Shown piece by piece: positions 1-10,232 of a stretch of DNA of 64,000 nt. Both the position numbers and the translations under genes were made by a program. Each line of letters begins with the position of its first letter. Position 1 is the stretch's first letter. The notes beneath the pieces were generated by a model. That model was not told where the DNA came from. It was given only the letters and a program-made list of their open reading frames with translations, and did no database searches. Source of the stretch: Chaetoceros tenuissimus (Eukaryota > Bacillariophyta > Thalassiosirophyceae > Chaetocerotales > Chaetocerotaceae); the NCBI GenBank assembly GCA_021927905.1, contig BLLK01000057.1, forward strand, positions 248,001 through 312,000, written 5' to 3'.

Positions 1-496
1 AGACGGGATAACTAACGAATATAACATCACTTTTCACCTTCACTTTAAAGTGAGACACAAACAAATTTGTAGAGTATAATATCAACCTAAAAATTACGTT
101 ACTCAAAAGATATATAGTATACATTACTATTGATTAATGTGAAAATTTCAAAAGCAACAATGCCATAAGTAGAGTTCTTTCTGATCATGGATAAGTAAAT
201 GAATTTCTCAGTGCAAATAAAATGTAAATAGCATGAGATCAATCATTACAACGATATCATTATAGTGATGGAAAAGACATAAATAATTGAATGCTTTCCA
301 AATTCAAATCGTTAAAGAAAGCCATATTTGAAAATGATGCTATATATTACTTCTTTTTATTGTTACAAATTGTAGAAATAGCAGTCAATATAATGCATTT
401 TTGAAGTTTACGAAAGCAAAGGGGGTCTCTATCTCCGTTTTTATAGACTATTTGTATGTCTCCAAAAGCCCGGAATGCATAAGCATGAACCTCGAT
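1..496. other. AT-rich region without recognised gene
   Basis: I see no conserved coding frame, RNA gene or repeat here. It is AT-rich and lies downstream of the minus-strand MYND pseudogene that ends near 497, so it probably holds that gene's 3' flank. Confidence 0.4.
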
Positions 497-1826
497 CTAG
501 AAACACTTGTCTTTCAGTCCAAGTCCATATGCAAGAAATGCAATACATTCTTTCTTGAAACGTCTCTCCATCTTTGCCTTTCTCTCTTCATCACCGTTTT
601 TCTCCGCTTCCATCCAAATTCTATAGGCTTTTAGCACAGGACAAAAAACTTTATGCCCCAATCTGGTACCCTGGACTTCATTTTTCATCCAAGATTCACG
701 CTGATGATCAATGCCACAGTAGCATGATACTTTGCAATCGCTGCATACAAGCTGTCGTTCCAAAGGTACATTAGATTTTTGGCTACATGTAGAGCACGTG
801 TTTCGAAGCTTCCACTTCGCCATGGCAATCTGTTCTACACAATGAATAGCTTTATCAATGCACTCCTGTTCATCATCCTCAATACCTACCTTATGATAGA
901 GGTACCATAACTGTGCCACGGCTCCCAAATAACAAAGATTTTCATGTTTTTCGGAGGAAGTCAATCCATACGTATCAGGAATGGTTTTGAAAAGCTTCAT
1001 CATGAGGCAACAGTTTGTTAATTTTGCGGATTAAATTGACTGTTTCTTGTCAAAACGATATCGCTCAACATACGATATAAAAATGGAGGCTAATCCCTCG
1101 ATACGTTCAGCCTCTGGAAGATTTGGAATGCTTGAAATTTGACCATCAAGTGTCACCGCAAGGCCATATTCCTTCGACGATCTTAAAGCTTCTATAGCTT
1201 GTATCTTCCATAACAATACTTTCTCTGTTGGCTTATTTCTCATTTCCCTAACAATGAATGATACTATGATAGGAATATTGCAGCGACTTTTGTCGGTTCG
1301 AAGCAGAGCCAACTCATAGAAAAATTGTAATAACTTCAGGTAGGTATTGAAATTGCCTTCCAATATATTTGTACCTAAGATCACCACATGAGAATATTTT
1401 GAAGCAAATTCATTGTGTATCTCAATCACTTTATCGTAATTCTTTCTGTGAACATATTCAATGTACACTAAAGATCTGTATCTTTGAGTTAGTATCATTC
1501 CAAAATGGTTGCCTTGTTTTCTATCTCCTCTAGTCTTCTTGGCTAGAGCCCTACTTGCTTTAGTAATAGCATTCTCTTTTGATGCCACATATGTAATAAT
1601 ATCGCGTTCACCTGAAGCTGCTTCAGAGAAATGATTTCTGTCGATATTGTCTTCAACAAATGATGCCAACTTTTGGACATTGGTGAAAATATTATTTAGG
1701 ACAACTATAAAGTTTGACGATGTTAGCTATGCACACAAAACAAGTGTAAAGTTCCAATGGCTACACCTATGTACCTTCATTTGCATCGACTTTGCTTCCC
1801 TTCTTCCGTTTGCTTTTCTTCCCCAT
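497..1826 (-). pseudogene. MYND zinc-finger protein, copy 1, interrupted by an in-frame TAA
   Basis: Exon 1 (1826-1775) encodes a short basic start, MGKKSKRKKGSKVDANE, and ends at a GT donor. A 70-bp intron (1774-1705) ends in TTTATAG and the frame continues from 1704. The N-terminal half is helical and unrecognised. The C-terminal half holds a MYND-type zinc finger with CSTC, CSDC, CYC and downstream H/C residues; MYND fingers usually bind proline-rich partners in chromatin or signalling proteins. The frame is broken by TAA at 1033-1031, where paralogue 3 has a Gln codon; the same frame then stays open to a TAG at 497, about ten residues before paralogue stops. It could still make an N-terminal fragment. 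Being a decayed paralogue is the simplest reading. Confidence 0.75.
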
Positions 1827-2383
1827 TCTTCTTTGCAAAGATCGACTACCTATTCTAGAATGATATGGCTCTTGCATACCTTTGCGGAAAGATAGTTTGC
1901 GGCAAACACACATTTTTTCAGCAGCAACCCGGCCGCCGTCGTCGTCTGATGAAGAGGAATCGTGCCAAATTTGTCAAATTCACGACTAAAACAATCAACC
2001 TCTTTTTCGTTTTTTCATTTCGCTTAGAAAATATAAATAATCTTCCTTATAAACATATTTTTGGAAAGTCATCATTAGATGATGATAATCAATAAATCTT
2101 TTTTTATTCTGCTTATAATGAATTCAATAGTAAAGTCTTTTTTGCAATGATTCTTTTCTGTTTATTGATAAGCGTATCCTATACCGCTTATCTTAGCACT
2201 ATATTTTGTTCTGAAACCTCTTTTTTGACTGCTGATAGTATCGTGAAGTTGTTAATGTGTATATGATAATGCAGAAGTGAAATACTAATACTAAAAGTAA
2301 GAAAAGAGATGAGCGCAGAATAGACTTTTTGTAATCAATACATGTAATAAGTTAGGAGTTATTGCTAGTAGTAGAAAAACAGT
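1827..2383. other. Intergenic region upstream of MYND copy 1
   Basis: It contains the promoter side of MYND copy 1 and the 3' flank of the coiled-coil gene. A short stretch around 1850-1868 (TATTCTAGAATGATATGG) recurs upstream of MYND copy 2 near 13024-13042, showing that the duplicated unit extends into the 5' flank. No gene seen. Confidence 0.45.
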
Positions 2384-2941
2384 CTAAGTATAATAAATAG
2401 CATATCTTCCGTCGCTTCCTTTTTCAAGTCGAGGCTCGTGACCAATCATTTTTTTCACTTGCGACTTAATTCCTGTTCTGAACGCTTTTCGCGCCTCTTT
2501 TTTGTTATTATGCCAACAAACAATGTAAGCATTATCTGGTAAGTAATGACCACACCCAGAGGCAAACGACTGCAGAATCTCTGTCACCAAACCTGCAGAC
2601 GAAATCTCTTCCAAATCTTCTCCAATGCGGTATTTGAAACTGATCAAAGCTACAGGTACTTCTGAATTGTTTGCAAGTACAAAAGACCATTGTTGCCATC
2701 TTAACTGCTGCTCCATAATGTTTTTAATCCCATCGAGATTCTCATTAATAGTGACGATGTTGTCATTGATTTTGGTAATCTCTGAAGACTGCTTATCTAC
2801 AATCTTTTTCAAATCTTTTACCACCGCCATATTTAAAGAGAGCTTTGCTAGATCTTTGTTCAAACCTGCCGTTTCATTTGCGAGCTTCTTGTCAACAATG
2901 GTCTCAGTAGAAAGTGATGGCTTGTTTTTGGCGTCAGCCAT
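2384..2941 (-). CDS. Coiled-coil protein, MYND-linked family, copy a
   Basis: A 185-residue protein of no family I recognise. Residues about 15-90 are rich in Leu/Ile/Asn/Lys heptads and probably form a coiled coil. The C-terminal half is globular and ends in a conserved block, GHEPRLEKGSDGRYAIYY, matched by GREPRLVQESNGRYYIYY in its paralogue at 13503-14096. It lies upstream of MYND copy 1 on the same strand, as the paralogue lies upstream of MYND copy 2, so the two genes were duplicated as a pair. The start is chosen at the only ATG before the conserved MADAKNK/MSDAKNK block. An E2F-like site lies 122 bp upstream. No signal peptide or membrane segment is visible; function unknown. Confidence 0.75.
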   Translation of the reverse strand: MADAKNKPSLSTETIVDKKLANETAGLNKDLAKLSLNMAVVKDLKKIVDKQSSEITKINDNIVTINENLDGIKNIMEQQLRWQQWSFVLANNSEVPVALISFKYRIGEDLEEISSAGLVTEILQSFASGCGHYLPDNAYIVCWHNNKKEARKAFRTGIKSQVKKMIGHEPRLEKGSDGRYAIYYT

Positions 2942-3351
2942 GATTCCTGCTGTTGCAAAACGATGTTGAGAGAGCTATATATATATATATTGTGTGTTCC
3001 TTTTATTTCCCAGAAAAACAGAACTGATTCTATTCCTATTTGTGACGAGAGTAGGAATAGATTTTGGCGGGAGAAATTAAGATGGGATTTGAAGATCTTA
3101 CGGTACTTTCAACGTTCTGAAATTGGAAAAATAAACTAAGTAAGCATTACATAAATTCCTTCTCTAATACTGCTGTCCATCATGGCTTTATAGTAGGATA
3201 TGAGATATGCGTACTCCTTCTTGTTATTTAGTTGGACTATGTGATACTTGTAACATATAGATTTTAGAGACTTGCAATGCTCAAGAAACAATGAAAGAGT
3301 CATTCTGCTGAGAAGGATGGTAATATTGAAGGAAATACAAATAGAAGATTC
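2942..3351. other. Promoter region of coiled-coil gene a
   Basis: Holds the E2F-like site, a short TA dinucleotide run at about 2976-2990, and the 3' flank of MYND copy 3. Nothing coding was recognised. Confidence 0.45.
3063..3087. promoter_or_regulatory. E2F-like site plus AAGATGGGA element
   Basis: TTTGGCGGGA (3063-3072) matches the E2F/DP consensus TTTSSCGC on one strand. It is followed by AAGATGGGA (3079-3087). The same pair, in the same order, occurs upstream of MYND copy 2 and the second coiled-coil gene. The site is 122 bp upstream of the ATG at 2941. Confidence 0.5.
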
Positions 3352-3769
3352 CTAACTCGCGAAATCCTCAAACTCGAAACACTTGTCTTTCAGTCCAAGT
3401 CCATACGCAAGAAATGCAATACATTCTTTCTTGAAACGTCTTTCCATCTTTATTACTCTCTCTGCATGGCCACTTTTCTCCGCTTCCTTCAAAACTCGAT
3501 AGGCTTTCAGCACAGGACAAAATACTTTGTGCCCCAATCGAGTACCTTTGATTTCATTCTTCATCCAAGTTTCACGCTGATGATCAATGTCACAGTAGCA
3601 TGATACTCGACAATCACTGCATACAAGCTGATGTTCTGAAGGTGCCTTCGATTTTTCGCAACAAGTAGCACAGTAACCTCGCAAATTCCACTTTGCATGA
3701 GCAATACATGCTACACAATCCAAAGCTTTATTAATGCACTCCTGTTCATACTGTTCATCACCAAGCTTG
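3352..3769 (-). pseudogene. MYND zinc-finger copy 3, 3' portion cut off by the retrotransposon
   Basis: This fragment carries the MYND finger (CATC, CSDC, CYCDIDH and later Cys) and the conserved tail LGLKDKCFEFEDFAS. Upstream it ends in the GCTTG target duplication at 3765-3769, next to the LTR. Its missing 5' part is at 10569-11074 on the other side of the element. Removing the element and one GCTTG leaves a continuous reading frame across the empty site, so one gene was split by insertion. The 5' half already carries a deletion, so the gene may have been dead before the insertion. Confidence 0.85.
3765..3769. repeat. Target site duplication, left copy (GCTTG)
   Basis: GCTTG directly precedes the LTR terminal TG at 3770; the same five bases directly follow the right LTR at 10569-10573. 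A 5-bp duplication is typical of copia integrase. Confidence 0.9.
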
Positions 3770-4091
3770 TGTTATTATCCACTGATTTATCAAGAGGACA
3801 ATAGACTCAATACACCGAAGGAAGTTATTCAATCAAGCGTATGTTTAGATTAAGTAAGCTAAGAAGATTGATTGAACATCTTCCTTTTACTGAATTTGTA
3901 GTTTCATGCATGTAGTAGGCTTCTCTTGACTGACACAATCAATCAGGTTCAAGGGGAAGCAAATCAAACGCTGGCATCACGTCATCACATCAAAATAGCA
4001 ATGACGTAATCCTTGTTGGTCCTATCTTGACAACCACTTCAACATAATGACGTAGTTGACATTTCAATGACCTAATACCAATATTCCAACA
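3770..4091 (-). repeat. 3' LTR of the copia element
   Basis: 322 bp, bounded by TG and CA. It differs from the other LTR at a C/T within CAATACA(C/T)(C/T)GAAGG near 3810 and a T/A in CTGAAT(T/A)TGTAG near 3895. It contains three TGACGT cores (3979-3984 reversed, 4002-4007, 4048-4053), which match bZIP/CRE-type half sites. Confidence 0.93.
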
Positions 4092-4101
4092 CTCCCTATT
4101 T
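4092..4101 (-). other. Polypurine tract candidate
   Basis: On the element strand the bases just before the 3' LTR read AAATAGGGAG, a purine-rich stretch at the position expected for plus-strand DNA priming. It is short but correctly placed. Confidence 0.55.
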
Positions 4102-4115
4102 GGGAATTGTAATGT

Positions 4116-7100
4116 TCACCACTTCAAATATTTCTTACGAAGGTATAGGAATGTAGAAGCGTTGAGTGGTTTAGTGAACATGTCAGCGAATTGTTCTTTC
4201 GTTGAGATAGCATGAACGGTGATACGACCAGATCGAACATGCTCTCTGAAATGATGATAAACATTATTGATGTGTTTGGTGCGTGGACGAATTTTATGAA
4301 CAGTAGCCATTTCTAATGCTCCCGAATTGTCTTCAAATGCTTTGCAATAGACCTTAGCTGGGATATACTCCTTGGCAAGCCCATGAGATCTAATTTCTTC
4401 CAAAAGATCCATGATTGGGATGGCCTCGCGAAGAGCTTGACTCAGAGCATAGTACTCACTCTCGCAAGATGATAAAGCTACGCACGTCTGCAACTTAGAG
4501 GTCCAAACAATTGGGCACCCACAAAAGGTAATTATATAGCCTGACCTTGATTTAGCGGTGCTTGGGTCAAATTTTGCCGTTGACTTATTATAGTTCCCAA
4601 CAAAATCTGCGTCTGCATATACTTCGAGGGTCCTTTCTGCATCCGGATCAATTATGATGCCCTCATCTTTCGTATCCTGCAGGTATCTGGTAATGTGTGA
4701 TACAGCCATTTCATGAGTTATCCTTGGATCAGAGCAAAATCTGGCAGCTGCATGAGTAGCATAGGTGATATCTGGGCGAGTTCCTTTATCCAGGTAGTTC
4801 AATTTACCAATTACCGATCGATAGTGAAAGCTTCCCTTGCATACTGGGGCATTGATATCACGATGTAGTAATCGGGACGATACTGCTGGTGTACTTTTAG
4901 GAGAAAATTTGCCAATGGACTCTCCCTGGACTTGTTCAATTACTTGATCAATCAGTTGAGGTTGGGTCATTTTCAACTTGTTACCTTCAAGTTTGGTGAA
5001 GTTAATTCCAAGGTAATCAGCTAAATCACCTCTATCCTCAATATCATATTCATTTTTGGCAATGTCTGGGTTCTTGAGATCAGCGATCGCTTGGTCAATT
5101 TCATCCTTATTTGGTCCTACGAAACATCCGTCATCAACGTATACGAAGAAGATTACATTTCCTTTGTAGAAGACACATTCATCAATTGTAGACTGCTTAA
5201 AGCCTATATTCAGTAGTCCTTCTACTAGAAATCGATTCCACACTCGTCCAGCTTGCTTTTGACCATATAAGTTTCGCAATATTTCGCAATAATTAACTCC
5301 ATCAATTTTTATCCCTGCTGGCAGTTTCATAAATAGCTCATACTCAATTGGCGCCTGGGGAAAGGCCAACACAAAATCAACTTGCCTAGTATGCCATTTG
5401 TTTAAGATAGACAGTACTAGCAAGGTTCGAATCGAGGTCCACATAGCAACCGGGGAATATGTCTCTTCATAGTTTACTCCCTTTTCTTGTTGGCCTCCAT
5501 GCACATTCAGTTGTGCCTTCCATTTTATGATTGCGTTGGTGAGGATGTCTCGCTTTCGTTTCATTGCCCATACTGCATCTAGAATTTTGGTTCCCATAGG
5601 AACTCTGCTTAGTGGCATCAACTTGAAGTTCTTTTTAGTGATGTGACTTTGAAATTCCTTCTGCATCGCGGCTTGGAACTCCCTTTTATCGTCCTGCTTC
5701 ATGGCCTTGTGGTAGTGAAAATCATCATCTCCCAATTTGGCTGCAAATGCAATTGGATCTCTCATCTCTTCCTGTTCTTTGTAATCATCTGAATGAAGAG
5801 CTTCGTAGTAATGCTCAACAGATTCATTAGATCGTGTCTTATCAATGAAGTCAGCTTCAAGAGCTTCTAGTTGGTACGATTTACCCTTGAAAGATTCAAT
5901 ATTTAGTCTATTGGCTCCCTGACCCGCATTAGCTTGTCTAGGTCTGGACGATTGGACAGGTATAAAGCCGTCATCACTATCTGTTTCACCATTGTCATCA
6001 TCTTGCATTTCATGTGAATGCTCAAACTCCACAGGAGTTGGTGTAGGTCGAGTTGCTTCAGCGTACGAAGTTGCTGCTGTACGATCGTCAGTCTCATTTA
6101 GTTCTTCTTCTGTCGCAGTGTTTCTCTGTACAAGTCTTGATCGTCTGCCTCCTCTCTTAAATCCAGCTTTGTACTGCCACTCATCAATATTGATAAAGTT
6201 GGCATTCGCATCTGAGACCAACTCAAAGAAGTTATCAAAGGAGCAGTGGAATTGTGGCGATGTTAGTCCTGTGACTGGGTCGAGTACTAGGTACACATTA
6301 CCTGCATGACGAGGAGAATTGCCCAAGTTGATTCCAAGTTTACATCTGGTGTTCCAGCGGGGAAGACTTTTGCCTGAAGCTAATGCTGATTGATGTTTGT
6401 ATACTGGGCAAAATATAGTCTTAAAATTCTTGAGGTTTGGAGAGGATGTAGATCTGCTAAATAGCTCGAGTGGTGAAGCTCCCTTTCCTCCCTCACCAGG
6501 CACGCTATTTCGAAGAAGGGCTTCCTGACGAAGTGCATATGGCCATAGTTGAAGGATGATTACTTTTGGCCAACGTAGGAGTGCATGCCATAAGGATGTT
6601 CGTGCTCCTTCCGACAAGATACGAATGTATCGCTCAACTAGACCGTTTTGATGGTGAGCCTCGACTCCACAGTAATCAATATTGATCCTATTCTGACAGT
6701 GATTGCGAAAACCATGATCTACAAATCTACCATTGTCACAATGGTAATGCTTGATATTAACTCCCATGTCTGCTGCCTTGGCTTCAAATGCTTCACAGGC
6801 CTCTACAGTGGATTTACTAGTGAAGTCACGAATCAATTCGACATGAACATATTTGGAGAAATGATCAACAAACACCACTGCTCCTTTATATGTGGATTTA
6901 GTAAGCTTTCCTTTAAGCTGAGCAATGAATCCAGGAAGGCGAGATTCCATCATATCCACACTAACAACTTGGCCAGGAGCTGTAGCTTTTCTGATTGGTC
7001 TGGGCTTTGCCTTTGTTCTCCAAGCTTTACGCGTATGCCTACCAAATTTACACGCAGGACAAACTGGTTCTTTTACTTCAGCAAGACGATGAGGAATCAG

Positions 7101-8672
7101 TCGAAGTTTTGCCATGAGATGAAGTTTCTTGAATGAGCAATGATTAAGGCGATAATGATACTGTAGTAGTTCTGCTGTTGGCGTAGTTGGTTGATGATCA
7201 TCTGGTTCTACAATCATGTCAGACGGAGGCATGTCGATAGCAATGTCATTGATGTTTTCATCTTGAGGATTGACGTCTGGATCAAGTACAGTAGGTGATG
7301 GGGAAGTTGTATTGTTTATCTCCGCGTCTGGTGCTTCAGAAATAGACTCTTCATCATCCGAAACTATTGGTAAGTCTTGCTGAGTCGCATAGGTAGTACA
7401 TTCGTGACAGAAAATATCTTCTACCAAATTTTGATTGTCTGCCATGTACGAGTGTAAAGATTGCAGTGAAGGTTTAGTTTTCAGCACAGGCACATTGGCA
7501 TTTTCTTTCATAATTGGAATGGTACATTTGTATTCTCCCTTGTTGCCATATATAAAGACTGTGCTTTCAGCCGTGGTGATTTCCTTTCCTCTTTGCCGAC
7601 CGAGTGATCCTGGTAGGTACTTCTGAAAGAAATGCTGTGGAGACAATAGTGACTTTCCTGCCTGTTCACATAGAACAGTATTAGGGATAATTTGAATGGT
7701 TGTCTGTCCATCATCGCTAGTAATGGGCAGGATCCAGTCCCCTTGAACTGTAGCCTTGACTATGATTCCACCAATACCCCTGATTCTCACGTTGCAGACA
7801 GTCTCGTTTCGAATCATGTCTTTGTTGTTACAAATCGAGCGTGAGCACTGAGTATCTATACCAACTTCCACGTGATCAGAGTCCGGATGGAACTTAATAC
7901 CTTTATCAATTTTTGCAGCAGCTAATGCGATCTTTGCATCTTTCATTTCTTCTGGCAGATTTGACCAGTGATTCATGTCGTACGGATTGTATTTGTAATA
8001 TTTATGATGCAATTTGGGTTTACCCAGATAATATCGGTATACCGCCATCCTATTGTACTTTAGTCTTCTTTTCTTGAAGTTGGATTTGTGGATGGGGTGT
8101 CTTAGACACCATTGATATCTCGTGTCTTCCATCATGTCGATTAATCTGCTTAGCAGAATGGAGACTTCGTTGGTAGCTGCTTGATAGATTCTTGTCTTGG
8201 CAATTCGTTGACCTAGCTTAGCTAGAAGGTAGACAGTAATTATGGATAGCATCATCGACTTTAGGTAGATAGTCATAGTATCCAAAGTGAGGATGTGGTA
8301 ATATTCTCCACATAGACATTTGAGGAATGCAATTGACGATAGGAATATATCTGTTGACAGTAGCATCAACTTACAGAGAAGAAGGAATGTACTCTGTGCT
8401 CCATGAATGAATAAGATAAAAAGGTTTCGAGGTATCGATGTCAATAAGCTGTTGATTTCGCTTTGTATTTGATGACGTAGACTTAAAATGAGAAGATATT
8501 GGGACCTGATGACTGGAATATCCGAGACAAGGTAAATTACACTATAGTTGAATAGCATCTTTGTCAGGCAAAGTTGGCATAGTTTAGCAATTGGAGCCGT
8601 CATTACGATGCAAATATGTGTATATAGAAATGTCGCGAAGGTCATAAGAAGGTAGACCAGGTCCTCAGGCAT
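4116..8672 (-). CDS. pol: Copia pol polyprotein
   Basis: A 1518-residue uninterrupted frame. Order: an unusual hydrophobic N-terminal region (about residues 1-160) with several membrane-like stretches; an aspartic protease-like segment around 270 with DTQCS where DTG/DSG is usual; a zinc-binding GAG-pre-integrase segment (H...H...CPAC) near 510-560; an integrase core with the D, D and E signatures (VDMME, CDNGRF, ...NGLVERYIR); reverse transcriptase with YVDD near 1175; and RNase H with YADADF, SCESEYYAL and a late Asp. It follows gag in the same frame after one TGA, then TTC, then ATG, so readthrough or termination-reinitiation could express it. Coding capacity looks intact. Confidence 0.93.
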   Translation of the reverse strand: MPEDLVYLLMTFATFLYTHICIVMTAPIAKLCQLCLTKMLFNYSVIYLVSDIPVIRSQYLLILSLRHQIQSEINSLLTSIPRNLFILFIHGAQSTFLLLCKLMLLSTDIFLSSIAFLKCLCGEYYHILTLDTMTIYLKSMMLSIITVYLLAKLGQRIAKTRIYQAATNEVSILLSRLIDMMEDTRYQWCLRHPIHKSNFKKRRLKYNRMAVYRYYLGKPKLHHKYYKYNPYDMNHWSNLPEEMKDAKIALAAAKIDKGIKFHPDSDHVEVGIDTQCSRSICNNKDMIRNETVCNVRIRGIGGIIVKATVQGDWILPITSDDGQTTIQIIPNTVLCEQAGKSLLSPQHFFQKYLPGSLGRQRGKEITTAESTVFIYGNKGEYKCTIPIMKENANVPVLKTKPSLQSLHSYMADNQNLVEDIFCHECTTYATQQDLPIVSDDEESISEAPDAEINNTTSPSPTVLDPDVNPQDENINDIAIDMPPSDMIVEPDDHQPTTPTAELLQYHYRLNHCSFKKLHLMAKLRLIPHRLAEVKEPVCPACKFGRHTRKAWRTKAKPRPIRKATAPGQVVSVDMMESRLPGFIAQLKGKLTKSTYKGAVVFVDHFSKYVHVELIRDFTSKSTVEACEAFEAKAADMGVNIKHYHCDNGRFVDHGFRNHCQNRINIDYCGVEAHHQNGLVERYIRILSEGARTSLWHALLRWPKVIILQLWPYALRQEALLRNSVPGEGGKGASPLELFSRSTSSPNLKNFKTIFCPVYKHQSALASGKSLPRWNTRCKLGINLGNSPRHAGNVYLVLDPVTGLTSPQFHCSFDNFFELVSDANANFINIDEWQYKAGFKRGGRRSRLVQRNTATEEELNETDDRTAATSYAEATRPTPTPVEFEHSHEMQDDDNGETDSDDGFIPVQSSRPRQANAGQGANRLNIESFKGKSYQLEALEADFIDKTRSNESVEHYYEALHSDDYKEQEEMRDPIAFAAKLGDDDFHYHKAMKQDDKREFQAAMQKEFQSHITKKNFKLMPLSRVPMGTKILDAVWAMKRKRDILTNAIIKWKAQLNVHGGQQEKGVNYEETYSPVAMWTSIRTLLVLSILNKWHTRQVDFVLAFPQAPIEYELFMKLPAGIKIDGVNYCEILRNLYGQKQAGRVWNRFLVEGLLNIGFKQSTIDECVFYKGNVIFFVYVDDGCFVGPNKDEIDQAIADLKNPDIAKNEYDIEDRGDLADYLGINFTKLEGNKLKMTQPQLIDQVIEQVQGESIGKFSPKSTPAVSSRLLHRDINAPVCKGSFHYRSVIGKLNYLDKGTRPDITYATHAAARFCSDPRITHEMAVSHITRYLQDTKDEGIIIDPDAERTLEVYADADFVGNYNKSTAKFDPSTAKSRSGYIITFCGCPIVWTSKLQTCVALSSCESEYYALSQALREAIPIMDLLEEIRSHGLAKEYIPAKVYCKAFEDNSGALEMATVHKIRPRTKHINNVYHHFREHVRSGRITVHAISTKEQFADMFTKPLNASTFLYLRKKYLKW

Positions 8673-8675
8673 GAA

Positions 8676-10214
8676 TCATTCCTCATCACTGGCCACCTCA
8701 AAGTTACTTAGAAGTGCCTCTGATTCTTCAGCAGTAGGAGCATCTTCAGTAGCAGCATCTGCGGTCTCATCAGTAGAATTGTTGGACGGAGACTGCACTG
8801 GAGTATCTTGAGTAGAGTTACGGCTCGGGTTATTGGTACATTCAACCGGCTTGTGTCTACACCACATCCCATTTTCATGGTGATGTGGGCACCACCAGAA
8901 TTCTTTTCCACCCTTGATAATTTTATCTCCTGATTTGTATGTCTTTCCATTGATGACATTGCTGAATTTCCATGCATCCTTGCCACGGTTTCTTGGAGTA
9001 CCACGATCCTTATTTTCTCCCTGATCTCCTCCACCTCCAGTTGGAGTGTTGCACTTCTTCTTGGCATTCTTCTCTAGCATTTGGACCTTTGCTGAAAGCG
9101 CAATGATCTCTTGGTCCTGAGATGAAAGAGCGCCCCAAGAAGATTCCTTGTCATATTTTCTGGAGGAGTATTCGGCCTGTCCGTCTTGAAGCAACTCCTT
9201 GAATTCAATATCAATTTCTCCCTTAAGCCACTTCACTTCCTTTTTCTTGAAGTGCTCATTGAAGTGAGTATCATCTGAGTGCTTGTACGCAGTTAGTAGA
9301 TCTTGCACTAGGTCTTCGTTTGGCATTTGATGGCCGAATGCAGCTAATGAAGTGTTGAGTCCTCTTACATGGTCATTGAAAGTTTCAATGTCCATCCCTT
9401 TGATCTTCTCACGCAGTTCCTTGAATTGGTCTTTCAGTACCTTGACTTGTCCACGACCTGGCATCTCAGACTTGGAAATGATAGAACGGAAAAGTAGTGG
9501 AGCAACTGCTATATTTTGAAGAGTGTAGCTCAATTCATCAGCCATCATTCTCTTGACCATATCCTCATCTAGTGAATCAAATAGAGACTGGACGGCCATT
9601 TCATTGTTCTGAGCAGCGCGATTTTGCTGTCCAACAATATTTGCTGTAGCAAAGTTCTCGATTACACTTAGAGGAACCTCTTGGGTCTGATACACAATAT
9701 CGTATGTCTTACTTGGAGTAACTGAGTTGTCTTCAATGTTGAAGATGTTGCCTCCTGCATCGTACCAGCCACATTTCACAGCCTTCTTGTGCACATTTGC
9801 TCTGAAGAAGTTCACATTCTCTGGCTTTCCGTTGTAGAGGATGGAATGGACCTTGGCAACCCCTAGTTCATACATTTTCATTCCATTCTTGGCGAACATA
9901 TCGATCACGTTGGTTGTAGCTCTGACTGGATTAAGTGCGAAATTGACTTGTTGATTTCCTTGATTGCCTTGCTGATTTGCTTGAGCTTGATTTGCTTGAG
10001 CAGCTTGAGCAGCTTGAGCATCTTGAGCAGCTTGAGTAGCTTGAGCACGAGCAACTTGGAGTTCAGCTCCCTGGTCAGTTACTTGCTGGTTGAGAGTAGT
10101 AAGTTGTGAAGTTAGTCCATTCACTAACTCATTTAGTTGAGCTATCTGCTCTTCAGGAGTTGACATGTTTTGTTGGTTCGGATTTGAATAGTCTCTAGCT
10201 CTTGTCTGAACCAT
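8676..10214 (-). CDS. gag: Copia gag capsid protein
   Basis: A 512-residue gag. Residues about 15-60 form a Leu/Gln coiled coil, followed by an Ala/Gln/Asn-rich linker (about 60-95), the capsid-like helical region (about 100-370), and a basic nucleocapsid part with a zinc-knuckle-like cluster, CPHHHENGMWCRHKPVEC, which is not the classical CCHC spacing. The acidic C-terminus ends at TGA (8678-8676). The first ATG is 33 bases inside the 5' LTR boundary. Confidence 0.88.
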   Translation of the reverse strand: MVQTRARDYSNPNQQNMSTPEEQIAQLNELVNGLTSQLTTLNQQVTDQGAELQVARAQATQAAQDAQAAQAAQANQAQANQQGNQGNQQVNFALNPVRATTNVIDMFAKNGMKMYELGVAKVHSILYNGKPENVNFFRANVHKKAVKCGWYDAGGNIFNIEDNSVTPSKTYDIVYQTQEVPLSVIENFATANIVGQQNRAAQNNEMAVQSLFDSLDEDMVKRMMADELSYTLQNIAVAPLLFRSIISKSEMPGRGQVKVLKDQFKELREKIKGMDIETFNDHVRGLNTSLAAFGHQMPNEDLVQDLLTAYKHSDDTHFNEHFKKKEVKWLKGEIDIEFKELLQDGQAEYSSRKYDKESSWGALSSQDQEIIALSAKVQMLEKNAKKKCNTPTGGGGDQGENKDRGTPRNRGKDAWKFSNVINGKTYKSGDKIIKGGKEFWWCPHHHENGMWCRHKPVECTNNPSRNSTQDTPVQSPSNNSTDETADAATEDAPTAEESEALLSNFEVASDEE

Positions 10215-10232
10215 ATACTCTTTTTGCTATTT

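Noticed and set aside
5992-6309. 105-codon Ser-rich plus-strand frame
   Set aside because: Antisense shadow of the acidic linker in pol; composition mirrors the opposite strand.
6648-7136. 162-codon plus-strand open frame inside pol
   Set aside because: It is antisense to the integrase region, has no recognisable domain, and is a by-product of the pol codon pattern.
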